A stretch of 64,000 nucleotides of DNA from Pararhizobium qamdonense (lineage in GTDB: Bacteria; Pseudomonadota; Alphaproteobacteria; Rhizobiales; Rhizobiaceae): contig NZ_CP119566.1 of assembly GCF_029277445.1 (NCBI RefSeq), positions 3,784,001-3,848,000 of the forward strand. The letters run 5' to 3'. Each line of letters begins with the position of its first letter. The stretch's first letter is position 1. The notes under the pieces were generated by a model, which searched no databases, was not told where the DNA came from, and was given only the letters and a program-made list of their open reading frames with translations. The translations under genes were made by a program, and so were the position numbers. Positions 42,374 to 53,467 of the stretch are shown piece by piece.

Positions 42374-43177
42374 ATGTTTGAAAAACTCTTAGAGAACGGT
42401 TTTCAGGTCGAGATCCATTCTCATGCAAAGGCAATTCTGAGTGTTGATTTTCCAGATGCCGTTACGGAGTTGGAATCGGTCATCAGCACATTATCCATCC
42501 CCATTGAAGAAATTATTGGATCAGGTGGCGGAGAAACGCAGGGAACCCAGCGTTTAAGAAATGGGCTCGCTGACGCCGGCTGGAAAAAGATGAATTTTGT
42601 GGTTGAAAAACGCATCAACGGTATAGCTCGAGAAGCCATTTCCCATGAAATCGATCACGTCAAAATGTTCGCCGCTGGAGTCATTGCCTGCGAAATCGAA
42701 TGGAACAATAAAGACCCATTTTACGATCGCGACCTGGAAAACTTTAAACGGCTTCATGCCGATGGCGCAATTTCGGTTGGCATCATCATAACACGCGGCA
42801 CATCCATGCAGGATTCGATGCGTGACATGGTTTATCGCTTTGCAGCAGATAAAAGCTTGAACTCGCACGAAGCTGTGGAAACATTCGGAATGGCGAGGAC
42901 TGCTCGGCAGAAAAAAGAAGTTGAACGCCGGATAAAATCTGGCTTGTCCTACGAGGAAGCCTGGGCCACGCATTTCGTTTCAGACAAATACGGGGCCGCC
43001 ACTACCCATTGGGCAAAATTAGAAGACCGTGTTCATCGCGGTGTGGGTAATCCATGTCCTTTGGTTCTAATCGGATTACCCGCCTCAATCGTGACATTCA
43101 ATGAAAACATCGATTTGGAAAAAATCATAGATACGGAACAGACCATGGTTGAGACGGGAATCGTCTCTCCCAACTAG
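42374..43177 (+). CDS. Type II restriction endonuclease, BglII/BstYI family
   Basis: 267 residues from ATG 42374 (MFEKLLENGFQVEIHSHAKA); GTG 42341 would add 11. The core resembles BglII/BamHI-fold nucleases: EIDHVKMFAAGVIACEIEWN gives the metal-binding D...E-x-E arrangement (IDHVK, CEIEW), followed by DPFYDRDLENFKRL and GIIITRGTSM, similar to the strand after the active site in BglII. The C-terminus has CPLVLIGLPAS as in BstYI. The likely target is a palindrome with a GATC core such as AGATCT or RGATCY, to be tested. The base composition is clearly more AT-rich than in neighbours, a sign of transfer. The stop abuts the methylase stop. Confidence 0.82.
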   Translation: MFEKLLENGFQVEIHSHAKAILSVDFPDAVTELESVISTLSIPIEEIIGSGGGETQGTQRLRNGLADAGWKKMNFVVEKRINGIAREAISHEIDHVKMFAAGVIACEIEWNNKDPFYDRDLENFKRLHADGAISVGIIITRGTSMQDSMRDMVYRFAADKSLNSHEAVETFGMARTARQKKEVERRIKSGLSYEEAWATHFVSDKYGAATTHWAKLEDRVHRGVGNPCPLVLIGLPASIVTFNENIDLEKIIDTEQTMVETGIVSPN

Positions 43178-43870
43178 TTATTCAGCAGCCTCGATTGGGA
43201 TGACGTCCGTAGCGGAATTGTAGCCATACGTTTTCCACGTCGGCTCGTAGCTTTCGTCGGCTTGGTTGCCCCAAGTCGCCCAACCTGGCCTCACACCACG
43301 GCCAAACATTTCCAAGAAGGGACCCGGAGAGCAGCTTTCGATCAATGGATACTGTTCATCCGGCTTGCGCGAATGTTCGCGTTTGCGGCTGGAAATATAA
43401 TTAACCTGGGAGCGACCGGGCGCGAGTGTGCGCGCATTCTTGCCGCGCGTTCCAAATAAAATGAGTTCACTCACGTTACGGAAATAAAAGCCAACACCCC
43501 GCCCATCGGAACCGCCATCTTTGCGAATTTTGTGCCACACTACATTGGCTTTGTAGGTGAAACCCCATGCCCGCATAACCTCAATGCCCTCGGGCAACAA
43601 AGCATTTGGGACCCAAAGATACAAATGGGCTGTTGACGCACAAGCCGTCGCAACCGGTAACGCCTTGATCGCGTCCAGCTCCATCGTTCCGTAGCGATTG
43701 AGCCTTTTGTGCTCCGGCGCAACCTTGCCCGTACGGTTCATGAACTGCCACGGTGGATCAGCCATTATCGTCGCAAATTTTCGCCCACCAATGAAGTCAA
43801 CGAAGTCCTCAGAGGGAGACTGCTCGTCGGATTTAGTCAAGTTCTGTCTCCCGCCAGTGCCGCTTTGCAT
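43178..43870 (-). CDS. MT-A70 family DNA adenine methyltransferase of the R-M pair
   Basis: 230 residues. The catalytic DPPW motif is at about residues 38-41 (FATIMADPPWQFMNRTG), with LYLWVPNALLPEGIEVMRAW and the SAM-related C-terminal EMFGRGVRPGWATWGNQ. MT-A70 enzymes in bacteria make N6-methyladenine, commonly as the protective partner of type II nucleases. It is tail-to-tail with the BglII-like nuclease and would guard the same site. This enzyme class differs from M.BglII itself, which is a cytosine-N4 methylase, so the pair is a mixed one. Composition is intermediate to the chromosome. Confidence 0.87.
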   Translation of the reverse strand: MQSGTGGRQNLTKSDEQSPSEDFVDFIGGRKFATIMADPPWQFMNRTGKVAPEHKRLNRYGTMELDAIKALPVATACASTAHLYLWVPNALLPEGIEVMRAWGFTYKANVVWHKIRKDGGSDGRGVGFYFRNVSELILFGTRGKNARTLAPGRSQVNYISSRKREHSRKPDEQYPLIESCSPGPFLEMFGRGVRPGWATWGNQADESYEPTWKTYGYNSATDVIPIEAAE

Positions 43871-44160
43871 TGGCTAAACCGTAGTCGAGCCGAATGTGTA
43901 AAGCGAGGGTAAATCGCGTGGTTTAGGCCAGACTGTCAAATTTGCTGTTAACATAAGAAAGCGCTACAAAATAAAACAAAAATCACCAGAATGTTCTTTA
44001 TTTGTTCCGTTTCCACTTGTCAACAAATACAAGTAGGCAATCGCTGGTCCATGAAGATTGACATGCGAAGATATGTTTGAAGATGTCTAAACTTACTTAG
44101 AAGGCTTCGCTTTCAAGCAAGCTATCAGAACTGTGCCATGGTTTGGCAATCCGAAAAGAA
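43871..44160. other. AT-rich gap between R-M methylase and tRNA-His
   Basis: 290 bp with much higher AT than the surroundings and no reading frame. It should hold the methylase promoter (minus strand) near 43900. No integrase, no repeat of the tRNA end and no transposon end is visible. Confidence 0.5.
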
Positions 44161-44237
44161 TGGTACGGTTGGGGGGTCTCGAACCTCCGACCTCAGGTGC
44201 CACAAACCTGCGCTCTAACCAACTGAGCTACAACCGC
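44161..44237 (-). tRNA. tRNA-His (GTG anticodon)
   Basis: Minus-strand cloverleaf: acceptor GCGGTTG with CAACCGT (G1-U72 wobble), D arm GTAGCTCAGTTGGTTAGAGC, anticodon stem CAGGT/ACCTG with loop TTGTGGC (anticodon GTG), T arm GAGGTTCGAGACCCC. The discriminator is A73 and the CCA is encoded. The base before position 1 is not G, so no G-1 is encoded, as known for many alphaproteobacterial tRNA-His. Confidence 0.95.
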
Positions 44238-44351
44238 ACAAAACAAAGCTGACGAAACGGTGTCGCGTCGCGCTTTCCGGGTCAAATACGGGCAGTCCGT
44301 ATTTTTTGCAAGCCATAACTTGCCTTCGATCGGAAAAAACCGGGAGATGTG

Positions 44352-44381
44352 AAAAAACCGGGTAAAACAATCACCCGGTTC
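44352..44381 (-). terminator. Rho-independent terminator of the phasin gene
   Basis: ACCGGGT / ACCCGGT stem with a 9-nt loop followed on the minus strand by six T; a second T-run after another CCGG follows. Confidence 0.75.
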
Positions 44382-44423
44382 CATTCATCATGCGGCGCAG
44401 GCGTAAGCCCGCGCCTGCGTATA

Positions 44424-44873
44424 TCAGTTCTTCTTGAAGCTGGAGATAGCCTTTTCGGCGGCATCCTTGCTCGGCTTGGTCACGGTTTCGGCGATCTTGC
44501 GGGTGGCTTCCTGGATTGTCTTGGCCTGCTCGACGGCAAGCTCGGCCTGCTTGCGGATGAACGCGGTCTGCAGTTCGAACAGTTCGGAAACCGACTTGAC
44601 GCCGAGCAGCGCTTCCAGATGCGACAGCGAGTTCTCGGCATTGGTGCGCAGCGCGTCGACCGCCTTGAGGCCAAGCTCGACCGAGCCGGACTGGGCGTTT
44701 TCGATGGTGGCTTCAACGGTCTTGGTTGCGTCTTCGGCGGCGGCCTTTATCTTGGAATAGGCTTCCTTGGACTGGGCGGCACCCTTTTCAGCGAAATCGC
44801 GGAAAGTTTCGGTGGCCTTGGCCGGGTCGAAGGCGGCAAGCGAAAAGACGTCGTCGGTTTTCTTGGTAGCCAT
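44424..44873 (-). CDS. Phasin family protein
   Basis: 149 residues from ATG 44873 (MATKKTDDVFSLAAFDPAKA). Almost wholly helical, Ala/Lys/Glu-rich amphipathic sequence typical of phasins (EKGAAQSKEAYSKIKAAAED, then LEALLGVKSVSELFELQTAF and RKQAELAVEQAKTIQEATRK). Phasins coat polyhydroxybutyrate granules or bind other surfaces; forms without hydrophobic regions also act as stress chaperones. Acetoacetyl-CoA synthetase, a gene of PHB turnover, lies ~5 kb away, which fits a PHB role. GGAGC lies ahead of the ATG, and a terminator follows. Confidence 0.88.
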   Translation of the reverse strand: MATKKTDDVFSLAAFDPAKATETFRDFAEKGAAQSKEAYSKIKAAAEDATKTVEATIENAQSGSVELGLKAVDALRTNAENSLSHLEALLGVKSVSELFELQTAFIRKQAELAVEQAKTIQEATRKIAETVTKPSKDAAEKAISSFKKN

Positions 44874-45123
44874 GATCTGCGCTCCTTGGTTTTGGGCCCT
44901 CTTTTGAGGCACCCGTCGTGTGATGATGGGTATATAGGCGATTTTGTTGTGCGTTGCAACATATTTGTGCAATGCAGCATTCATTAAAATCAGCTGCATT
45001 AACCTTGCGCCGCGAAAGGCCTGTGCGCCATAGTCAGCGCGCTGGACCCCTGGCACGCCTGCGTCTATTAATAGACTGTTAACAATCCCGTCCTCGTGGC
45101 GGTTGCGCAAACCAGGTTCGCTT

Positions 45124-48100
45124 ATGCCCGCAAAATCCTATCCCTTTATCGACATTGCCGTTCATGAACGGGTGCGGGAGCATTTTGCCAAGGGTGATGC
45201 TGCGGTCCTTTTTTCGCCGGATATGAGCCAGGTTTTGTGGTCGAATGGCGAGGGCGCATTCCTGTTCGGCCTGCCGTCGATCTATGATTTCATCGATAGC
45301 GGCGCCAATCGCAACGATGCCGCCTATCGTCAGATGGAGGCCGCGGCCCGTCAGCTGAAGCGCAGCGGCGACAGCCGGACATTTCTGATGCGCATCGCAT
45401 CCGGCTTCCAGCGCGCCTCCGTTGGCGCCTCCGTCGAAATGATCTCGGTCAGGCCCGGTGAAACCGCCATCCTGTTTGCCGCGCCGCGCAACGGCAAGCC
45501 GCTTGCCATTAACGACCGCGCCGCCCGGATGATCTCCGGCTTCGACGACCCCGATACGCATATGGCTGTGCTGGACGGCGACGGCGACGTGCTTGCTGCC
45601 TCGCCGGGTTTTGCAGCGCTTTCCATGACCCCGCAGACCTGCCGTTCGCTGGTATCAGCCGTCACCCGCGACAGCGACTGGCTGCTCAAGCGGCCGGTCC
45701 CGACCGGCAAGGGCCATCTTCCTGCCGCCATCGGCAAGCTCTCAGAACGCCCGGCCCTGCACCTTCTGTTTGCGGTCGAGACGATTCTGGGCAATCTCGA
45801 TCCGGGCACGGATTTTGAGGACATCACCGGCAGCGATGACGCGCCGGTGGCGGCCGCAGCGGCCGTGACCGAAACAGCCGTTACCGAGCCCGTCATCAGC
45901 GAACCAGCAGCGCCACTGCTGTCACCGGCGACGCTGCCTGCCGATGTCATCGACGAGATTGCGCAGATCGAGGAAATCGCTGAGGACGACGACAGCGTCA
46001 TTGAAGCCGATGATGACACGGCCGCAGAAACGCAGGAAGCGCCCGTGGAAGACGCGGCGGATTCCGTCGAACCGGTGAGTGGTGAGATAACCCCGCGTCC
46101 GGACTTGCCGCTGGATACGCATGCTGAGCCTGCCGAATCCGGCGTTGCGGATCCGGACACGCTTGCGCAAGACGATACCGTCGAGGAACCCGCCGCCTTG
46201 CCGGTGGCCGATGAAGCGGTGGCTGCGGAAATCGGCGGCAATACAATCGAGACCGGCGAAACGGACGGGACCGAGCCGGCCGAGGCCCCGGATGTGTCTT
46301 CGCAAGACAGCGTTGTGCAGGATGAAACGGTTTCGGCTGAGCTTGCCCAGGACGATGCGGCAGTTGAAACGGCTGAAGAGGCTGCGACAGATGGCGATAG
46401 CGCCGCCGTCATGCCTGCGGATATTCCGCCTGCGGAGACCATGGCTGATGTAGAACCGGAACCTCAAGGTTTCGTCTTCAATCCCAATAGCCGCGCGGTG
46501 CGTTTCGTCTGGAAGATCGATGCGGATGGGCGGTTCAGCGAGATTTCCGAGGAATTCGCCTCCGCCGTCGGGCCGAATTCGGCCGATATTACCGGCCAGA
46601 GTTTTAGCGATCTGGCCGATCGCTATCACCTCGACCCCGGCAATACGATCAGCGAGCTTTTGAAACGGCGCGACACCTGGTCGGGCAAGACGATCTACTG
46701 GCCGGTGGAAGGCACGAGCCTGCAGGTTCCCGTCGATCTCGCTGCCCTTCCGACCTATTCGCGCAACCGCGAATTTGATGGTTTCCGTGGTTTCGGGATC
46801 GTGCGCGTGGCCGATACCGCCGAGGACGACAAGGCCATGGGTCTGAGTTTTGGCGCGCAGCAGGGCGTTGTCAACGATCTTGACGACGGCCTGGAAGGTG
46901 CTGCGGACGATCTGGCTCCGGACAGTCACGAGGGAATGACGGGCGACATTGCCGCTCCAGGAGGAGAGGACGCCCCGGCTGCGGAGCCTGCGGAAACTGC
47001 AGGCGAACCGGCTGACACCGCGCAGGCTGCATCCGAACCGGCCCAGCCCAATGAAAGCGTGGCCGAGCCCGGCGAAGGCGTGGCCGCGACCGGTGATGGC
47101 GTGACTGCCGTTGACGAGGCCGACGATCCCTTCCGTGGCGAGCGTCCGGCGCTGAAACTGGTCCAGATAGCGGGGCGGCGCGAATCCGACAAGATCGTGC
47201 AGCTCGACAATCACCGTCCAGCCAGCGAACCCTTGAGCCGCAGCGAACAGGCCGCCTTTCGCGAAATCGCCCGTCAACTCGGCGAGAATTTCGGCAAGCG
47301 TCCAAACGAGACTTTGGCCGCTCCGGAGGTGCCCGCAGCGGAAGATTCGCGTGCGGATGATGTTTCCCCCGCCATCGAGGCAACAGGTGAGGATGATCTC
47401 GCCTTTGGCGACGATCGCGCTGATAGCGATGATAGCGATGATAGCGATGATAGCGATGATAGCGATGAGATCGTGGCCCCGGCCATCGAAGAGGTCCAGC
47501 CCCCCGCTCCGATCGTTCCGGCCCGCACCAGCGGCAGCAGCAGCCTGACGCCGGAAATCCTCGACAATCTCCCGCTCGCGCTTCTGGTTCATAGCGGCGA
47601 CGATCTGTTCCATGCCAATTCCGAATTCCTGGCACTGACGGGCTATGGCGATCTCGATGAACTGCGCGACGAAGGCGGCATCGATGCGCTTTTCGCCAGC
47701 GACGAGGATGATCTGTTCGATCTGCCGGAGGGCACGATGATGCTGATCCGCAATGACGGCCAGCTCGTGCCCGTCTCCGCGCGGCTCCAGTCGATCCGCT
47801 GGGAAGACAAGAACGCGCTGATGATGGCGGTCTCAGGAGCAGGAACGGCGCCAGCGCCCGTGGTTGCGGAGCCCGCCGCAATTGCCGAAGAGCCGGCGGA
47901 AGCACCGGAAGTGCAGGCGCTGCGCATGGAAGCGGAAGAGCTGCATTCCATTCTCGAGACGGCAACGGACGGTGTCGTGGTTGTCGGTGCCGAGGGCGAA
48001 ATCCGCTCCGTCAACCGCTCGGCCAGCGCCCTGTTCAATTATGACGAGGGCGAAGTCCGCGGCAAACCCTTTGCCATGCTGTTTGCGCATGAGAGCCAGA

Positions 48101-49038
48101 AGGCGGTTCTCGATTACCTCGCCGGTCTTTCCGGCCATGGCGTCGCCAGCGTGCTGAACGATGGCCGCGAAGTGATCGGCCGCGAGGCGTCCGGCGGGTT
48201 CATTCCGCTGTTCATGACCATGGGGCGCCTCTCCTCCTCCAACGGCTTCTGCGCCGTCATCCGCGACATTACCCAGTGGAAACGCACGGAAGAGGAGTTG
48301 CGCAACGCCAAGCGCGCCGCCGAAACGGCCAATGCCCATAAGAGCGATTTCCTCGCCCGTGTCAGCCACGAAATCCGCACGCCGCTCAATGCGATCATCG
48401 GCTTTTCCGACATGATGGCGAGCGAACATTTCGGGCCGATCGGCAATCCGCGCTATGTCGAATATGCCGGCGATATCGGCCGCTCGGGACGTCATGTACT
48501 CGACATCGTCAACGACCTCCTGGACATTTCCAAGATCGAAGCGGGCGAAATGGATCTCGAATTCACCGCCGTCGAAATCAACGATGCGGTGTCCGAGGCC
48601 GTATCCCTGGTGCAGCCGCAGGCCAACAGCCAGCGGGTGATCATCCGCACCTCGCTGTCGGGGTCCGTCCCCAACGTCGTCGCCGATAATCGCTCGATCA
48701 AGCAGATCGCGCTGAACATCCTGTCGAATGCCATCCGTTTCACGCCATCGGGCGGCCAGATCGTCGTTTCGACGGCCTATGAGGCAAATGGCAGCGTCAT
48801 CCTGCGCATCCGCGACACCGGCGTCGGCATGACCCGCACCGAGCTTGAGCAGGCAATGAAGCCATTCCGGCAAGTAACAACGGGCGCGCGCAAACGCGGC
48901 GACGGCACCGGCCTTGGCCTGCCGCTGACCAAGGCGATGGCCGAAGCCAACCGGGCGCAATTCTCGATCAACTCGGCCCCCAACGAGGGAACGCTGGTGG
49001 AGATCTCCTTCCCGTCGCAGCGCGTTCTCGCCAACTGA
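45124..49038 (+). CDS. Large PAS-domain sensor histidine kinase (PdhS/DivJ-PleC type)
   Basis: 1304 residues from ATG 45124. No transmembrane helix is evident, so the kinase should be cytosolic. PAS-like segments occur near the N-terminus (about 15-160), at ~455-570 (FVWKIDADGRFSEISEEFAS) and at ~815-1070 (ILDNLPLALLVHSGDDLFHA; ILETATDGVVVVGAEGEI). The stretch 250-450 is acidic, Ala/Glu/Asp-rich and probably disordered. HisKA has the phospho-acceptor His1082 in VSHEIRTPLNAIIGFSDMM; the HATPase has NILSNAIRF, DTGVGM and GTGLGLPL. This H-box is that of the DivJ/PleC/PdhS/CbrA group controlling DivK and CtrA and so cell-cycle polarity; assignment within the group is uncertain. A 9-bp tandem repeat encodes five DSD units. 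Confidence 0.88.
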   Translation: MPAKSYPFIDIAVHERVREHFAKGDAAVLFSPDMSQVLWSNGEGAFLFGLPSIYDFIDSGANRNDAAYRQMEAAARQLKRSGDSRTFLMRIASGFQRASVGASVEMISVRPGETAILFAAPRNGKPLAINDRAARMISGFDDPDTHMAVLDGDGDVLAASPGFAALSMTPQTCRSLVSAVTRDSDWLLKRPVPTGKGHLPAAIGKLSERPALHLLFAVETILGNLDPGTDFEDITGSDDAPVAAAAAVTETAVTEPVISEPAAPLLSPATLPADVIDEIAQIEEIAEDDDSVIEADDDTAAETQEAPVEDAADSVEPVSGEITPRPDLPLDTHAEPAESGVADPDTLAQDDTVEEPAALPVADEAVAAEIGGNTIETGETDGTEPAEAPDVSSQDSVVQDETVSAELAQDDAAVETAEEAATDGDSAAVMPADIPPAETMADVEPEPQGFVFNPNSRAVRFVWKIDADGRFSEISEEFASAVGPNSADITGQSFSDLADRYHLDPGNTISELLKRRDTWSGKTIYWPVEGTSLQVPVDLAALPTYSRNREFDGFRGFGIVRVADTAEDDKAMGLSFGAQQGVVNDLDDGLEGAADDLAPDSHEGMTGDIAAPGGEDAPAAEPAETAGEPADTAQAASEPAQPNESVAEPGEGVAATGDGVTAVDEADDPFRGERPALKLVQIAGRRESDKIVQLDNHRPASEPLSRSEQAAFREIARQLGENFGKRPNETLAAPEVPAAEDSRADDVSPAIEATGEDDLAFGDDRADSDDSDDSDDSDDSDEIVAPAIEEVQPPAPIVPARTSGSSSLTPEILDNLPLALLVHSGDDLFHANSEFLALTGYGDLDELRDEGGIDALFASDEDDLFDLPEGTMMLIRNDGQLVPVSARLQSIRWEDKNALMMAVSGAGTAPAPVVAEPAAIAEEPAEAPEVQALRMEAEELHSILETATDGVVVVGAEGEIRSVNRSASALFNYDEGEVRGKPFAMLFAHESQKAVLDYLAGLSGHGVASVLNDGREVIGREASGGFIPLFMTMGRLSSSNGFCAVIRDITQWKRTEEELRNAKRAAETANAHKSDFLARVSHEIRTPLNAIIGFSDMMASEHFGPIGNPRYVEYAGDIGRSGRHVLDIVNDLLDISKIEAGEMDLEFTAVEINDAVSEAVSLVQPQANSQRVIIRTSLSGSVPNVVADNRSIKQIALNILSNAIRFTPSGGQIVVSTAYEANGSVILRIRDTGVGMTRTELEQAMKPFRQVTTGARKRGDGTGLGLPLTKAMAEANRAQFSINSAPNEGTLVEISFPSQRVLAN
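47422..47466 (+). repeat. 9-bp tandem repeat inside the kinase gene
   Basis: GATAGCGAT repeated five times without mismatch, encoding (Asp-Ser-Asp)5 at residues 767-781 of the kinase. Units of 9 bp keep the frame, so copy-number changes would alter linker length and not break the gene. Confidence 0.95.
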
Positions 49039-49502
49039 TCAGCCGGACGGCAGTCCGCTGCCGGATGATCGCGGTTGCCGGTTCTCAGCGCGCCAGGACA
49101 TGGGGCTTAAGGATGTCACCCGCCGGATAGCGGCACCCGGTCACGCGCGGATATTCATGGCGAACTTACGGGGCTGGTGCTGCAGGCCTTGCAGAAAACG
49201 CTCAAAGAGCATCCGTGACGCGATTTCCCCACGCATCCAAACAGCAGACAAAAAAAGAGGCAGCTTCAAAGCTGCCTCGATAAGTTGAATGCTAAAAACA
49301 GGTGCTCGAGAGGTAATGACATCATGTCTGCGCAGGCATCTCAGCCAAAGCCAACCCACATCGGCTGGCCTCAAGTTGTGATCACCATGCGCCGCCATTC
49401 GTAAACAAAACCTTTCCAGCAGACCCGTCAATTTTAAGCATCGGCCCCGAAGACGTAAGGTTTGGTTAATTCCGGTGATTAGAAATCGTTAACGCGGCGG
49501 CG
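49039..49502. other. Intergenic region with an orphan terminator
   Basis: 464 bp between the kinase gene and acetoacetyl-CoA synthetase (converging). No protein gene is convincing. It holds the orphan hairpin described in the next entry and a weaker inverted repeat (CCGGACGGCAG...CTGCCGG) just after the kinase stop. Confidence 0.55.
49252..49440 (-). ncRNA. Candidate small RNA ending in a strong terminator
   Basis: On the minus strand GAGGCAGCTT / AAGCTGCCTC (49258-49279) with a 2-nt loop is followed by seven T. No protein gene upstream on that strand would need this stop, since acsA ends at 49503 with ~220 bp between. TTGACG near 49430 is a possible -35. The 5' end is a guess. Confidence 0.35.
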
Positions 49503-51455
<1,953 letters not shown>

Positions 51456-51628
51456 ATTTTCCTCCGCTTCCCAAGCCAGCCTCTATATCATGCTGCGACG
51501 CAAGATAAACAGGCCGCGCCAATGTTGGCTGTGGCAGTTGCGACATTTTGCGTGTCAACCGTTTGATTTCTGAGTGCCGAACGCCTATCCAGAGGCCATC
51601 AAACCGATTGAAAGTGCCCCGGACGGTC

Positions 51629-53467
51629 ATGAGGCAATTCTTCACCATCGCCAGCAGAAAAATTGGATGGAAGACAATATTTCTGTCGCGCACCGTCGCG
51701 TGGCTGCTCGTCGGAGCGGTTATCCTCACGGCCCTGTTCAAATTCGCGCTGCCGATGTTCATCTCCACGGCCAGCGTCAAGACCAACATGGAAAATGTGC
51801 TGTCGTCTTGGACAGGGGCGCGGGCCAGTATCGTCGGTGATCCGCAGTTCAGCTTCTGGCCGCATCCGGTGCTGACGCTCCGCAATGTCACCTTTACGGG
51901 TGGCGATGCGGCGGCACCGGAACTTCTGGCCAAAGCGGACGCGATTGCCGCCGGCTTCGACATGCTGGCTGCCCTGCGCGGCACGCCGGTCTTTTACGAT
52001 TTCCATCTCGTCAATCCGGTCTTCAAGGTGGAGCGGCGGGTCGACGGCACGTTCAACTGGCGCCGCGCCGGCTGGATGGCCGATGCCATCGCGGATGCGT
52101 CCGGCAAGACGGCATCTCAAGCCCGCAACACGCCGATCGGCGATATCGAGATCGTCAACGGCACGCTGGAACTGACCGACCGTGTGACGGCGAGCACCCA
52201 CCGCGTCAGCGCCATAACCGGCTCCGTGCAATGGCGCACCCCGACCACGCGGATGAATGCCAGCCTGTCGGCGCTGATCAACGGCGAAAAGGTTCAGGGC
52301 ACGATTGCCTGCGATCAACCTCTGCTGCTGCTTTCCGGCCAGAACAGCACGTTTCAGGCCTCGTTCAATTCCACACCGCTGAGCTTCAGCTTCGACGGCA
52401 ATGGCAATGCGTCCAGCCGTCCGTTTGCCGCTGGTCAGCTCCAGCTGAAAGCAAAATCGCTTGGGGCGCTTCTCGCCTGGATCAAAGACGTGCCGCAGCC
52501 GGTTTCCGCCAGCGGATCGATCAGCATCGATACCAGCGTGACCATGTCGGCGCAGGGATTGAAGATGGACAGCCTGTCTTTGTCCCTGGACGATTCCGAC
52601 GCGACCGGCGTGCTCGGCATTGCCTGGGACCCGCAACGCACGCCGCGCATCGACGGCACGCTTGCGTTCGACCGGCTGGACCTGACGCCGCTTCTCGCCT
52701 CAGTCTTCCCGCTTGCGCCGGAGCCCAATACGCAGACCGAGCCGGAAACGGCATTGCTCAAGCGGATCAGCGTCGATCTGCGCCTTTCGGCGCAGGAGAT
52801 CATCTATGGGGCCGCCGCCGTCACCGATGCCGCTGCCGGGATCATGGTGGAAAACGGCCGTGCATCGATCGATATCGGCGATGGCACCTTTGCCGATGGC
52901 GCGCTCAGCGGCCGCATCGCGCTTGCCAATGATGGTGCCGCCGGCGGGCAGATACAGCTGGCGCTGAAGAATGCGGATCTGGCGCCCGTCGCCGCAAGCC
53001 TCGGCCTTGCCGGGCCTTTGCCGCTCGGCCGGGGCATTTTAAGCCTCGATCTGTCGACCACCCAACCGCTGTCGAAAATGACGGCGGACGGAATGTCCGG
53101 CGAACTCCGCTATGCGGCAAACAATGGCAGCGTGGTGAATTTCGACCTGCCGGAATTCGAGCGGCTTGCCGCCTTGGGCCAGGCCTTCAACATCAGCCAT
53201 GCCACCAATGGGTCGTTTGCTTTCACGAGTGCAGATATCGTGGCGCGCTTGCGCCAAGGCGTGGTCGAACTGGCCACGGCCGATATCGTCGGCGACGGAA
53301 AAACCGTGTCCCTGGCCGGCACCCTTCCCTTCACGAAAGGCAAACTGGCGCTGACCGGCGCCATCCGGGCAGACGGACGTGAAACGCCTTCCGTCCGCTT
53401 CTTTGCCGATGGCGCCTGGCCAAACCCGGTCGTTTCGCCCCTGCCTGCGGTGCCTGCCCAGCCGTAG
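51629..53467 (+). CDS. AsmA family protein
   Basis: 612 residues from ATG 51629; the frame is open 81 bp further up but the family begins with a basic segment and a helix. Transmembrane helix TVAWLLVGAVILTALFKFAL (about residues 23-42) is followed by a long beta-rich periplasmic region with typical AsmA segments: SIVGDPQFSFWPHPVLTLRN, FYDFHLVNPVFKVERRVDG and a C-terminal domain (LPEFERLAALGQAFNISH). AsmA-like proteins are bridge-type lipid carriers between the membranes. The last codons and stop are copied in the tandem duplication that follows. Confidence 0.85.
   Translation: MRQFFTIASRKIGWKTIFLSRTVAWLLVGAVILTALFKFALPMFISTASVKTNMENVLSSWTGARASIVGDPQFSFWPHPVLTLRNVTFTGGDAAAPELLAKADAIAAGFDMLAALRGTPVFYDFHLVNPVFKVERRVDGTFNWRRAGWMADAIADASGKTASQARNTPIGDIEIVNGTLELTDRVTASTHRVSAITGSVQWRTPTTRMNASLSALINGEKVQGTIACDQPLLLLSGQNSTFQASFNSTPLSFSFDGNGNASSRPFAAGQLQLKAKSLGALLAWIKDVPQPVSASGSISIDTSVTMSAQGLKMDSLSLSLDDSDATGVLGIAWDPQRTPRIDGTLAFDRLDLTPLLASVFPLAPEPNTQTEPETALLKRISVDLRLSAQEIIYGAAAVTDAAAGIMVENGRASIDIGDGTFADGALSGRIALANDGAAGGQIQLALKNADLAPVAASLGLAGPLPLGRGILSLDLSTTQPLSKMTADGMSGELRYAANNGSVVNFDLPEFERLAALGQAFNISHATNGSFAFTSADIVARLRQGVVELATADIVGDGKTVSLAGTLPFTKGKLALTGAIRADGRETPSVRFFADGAWPNPVVSPLPAVPAQP

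Noticed and set aside
43178..43870. MT-A70 protein considered as an RNA m6A writer
   Set aside because: In bacteria with an adjacent type II nuclease gene the family methylates DNA; the tail-to-tail pairing favours a restriction-modification role.
47422..47466. Short regular repeat considered as a CRISPR-like array
   Set aside because: Units are 9 bp without spacers and lie in frame inside a kinase gene; no cas gene is in the window.
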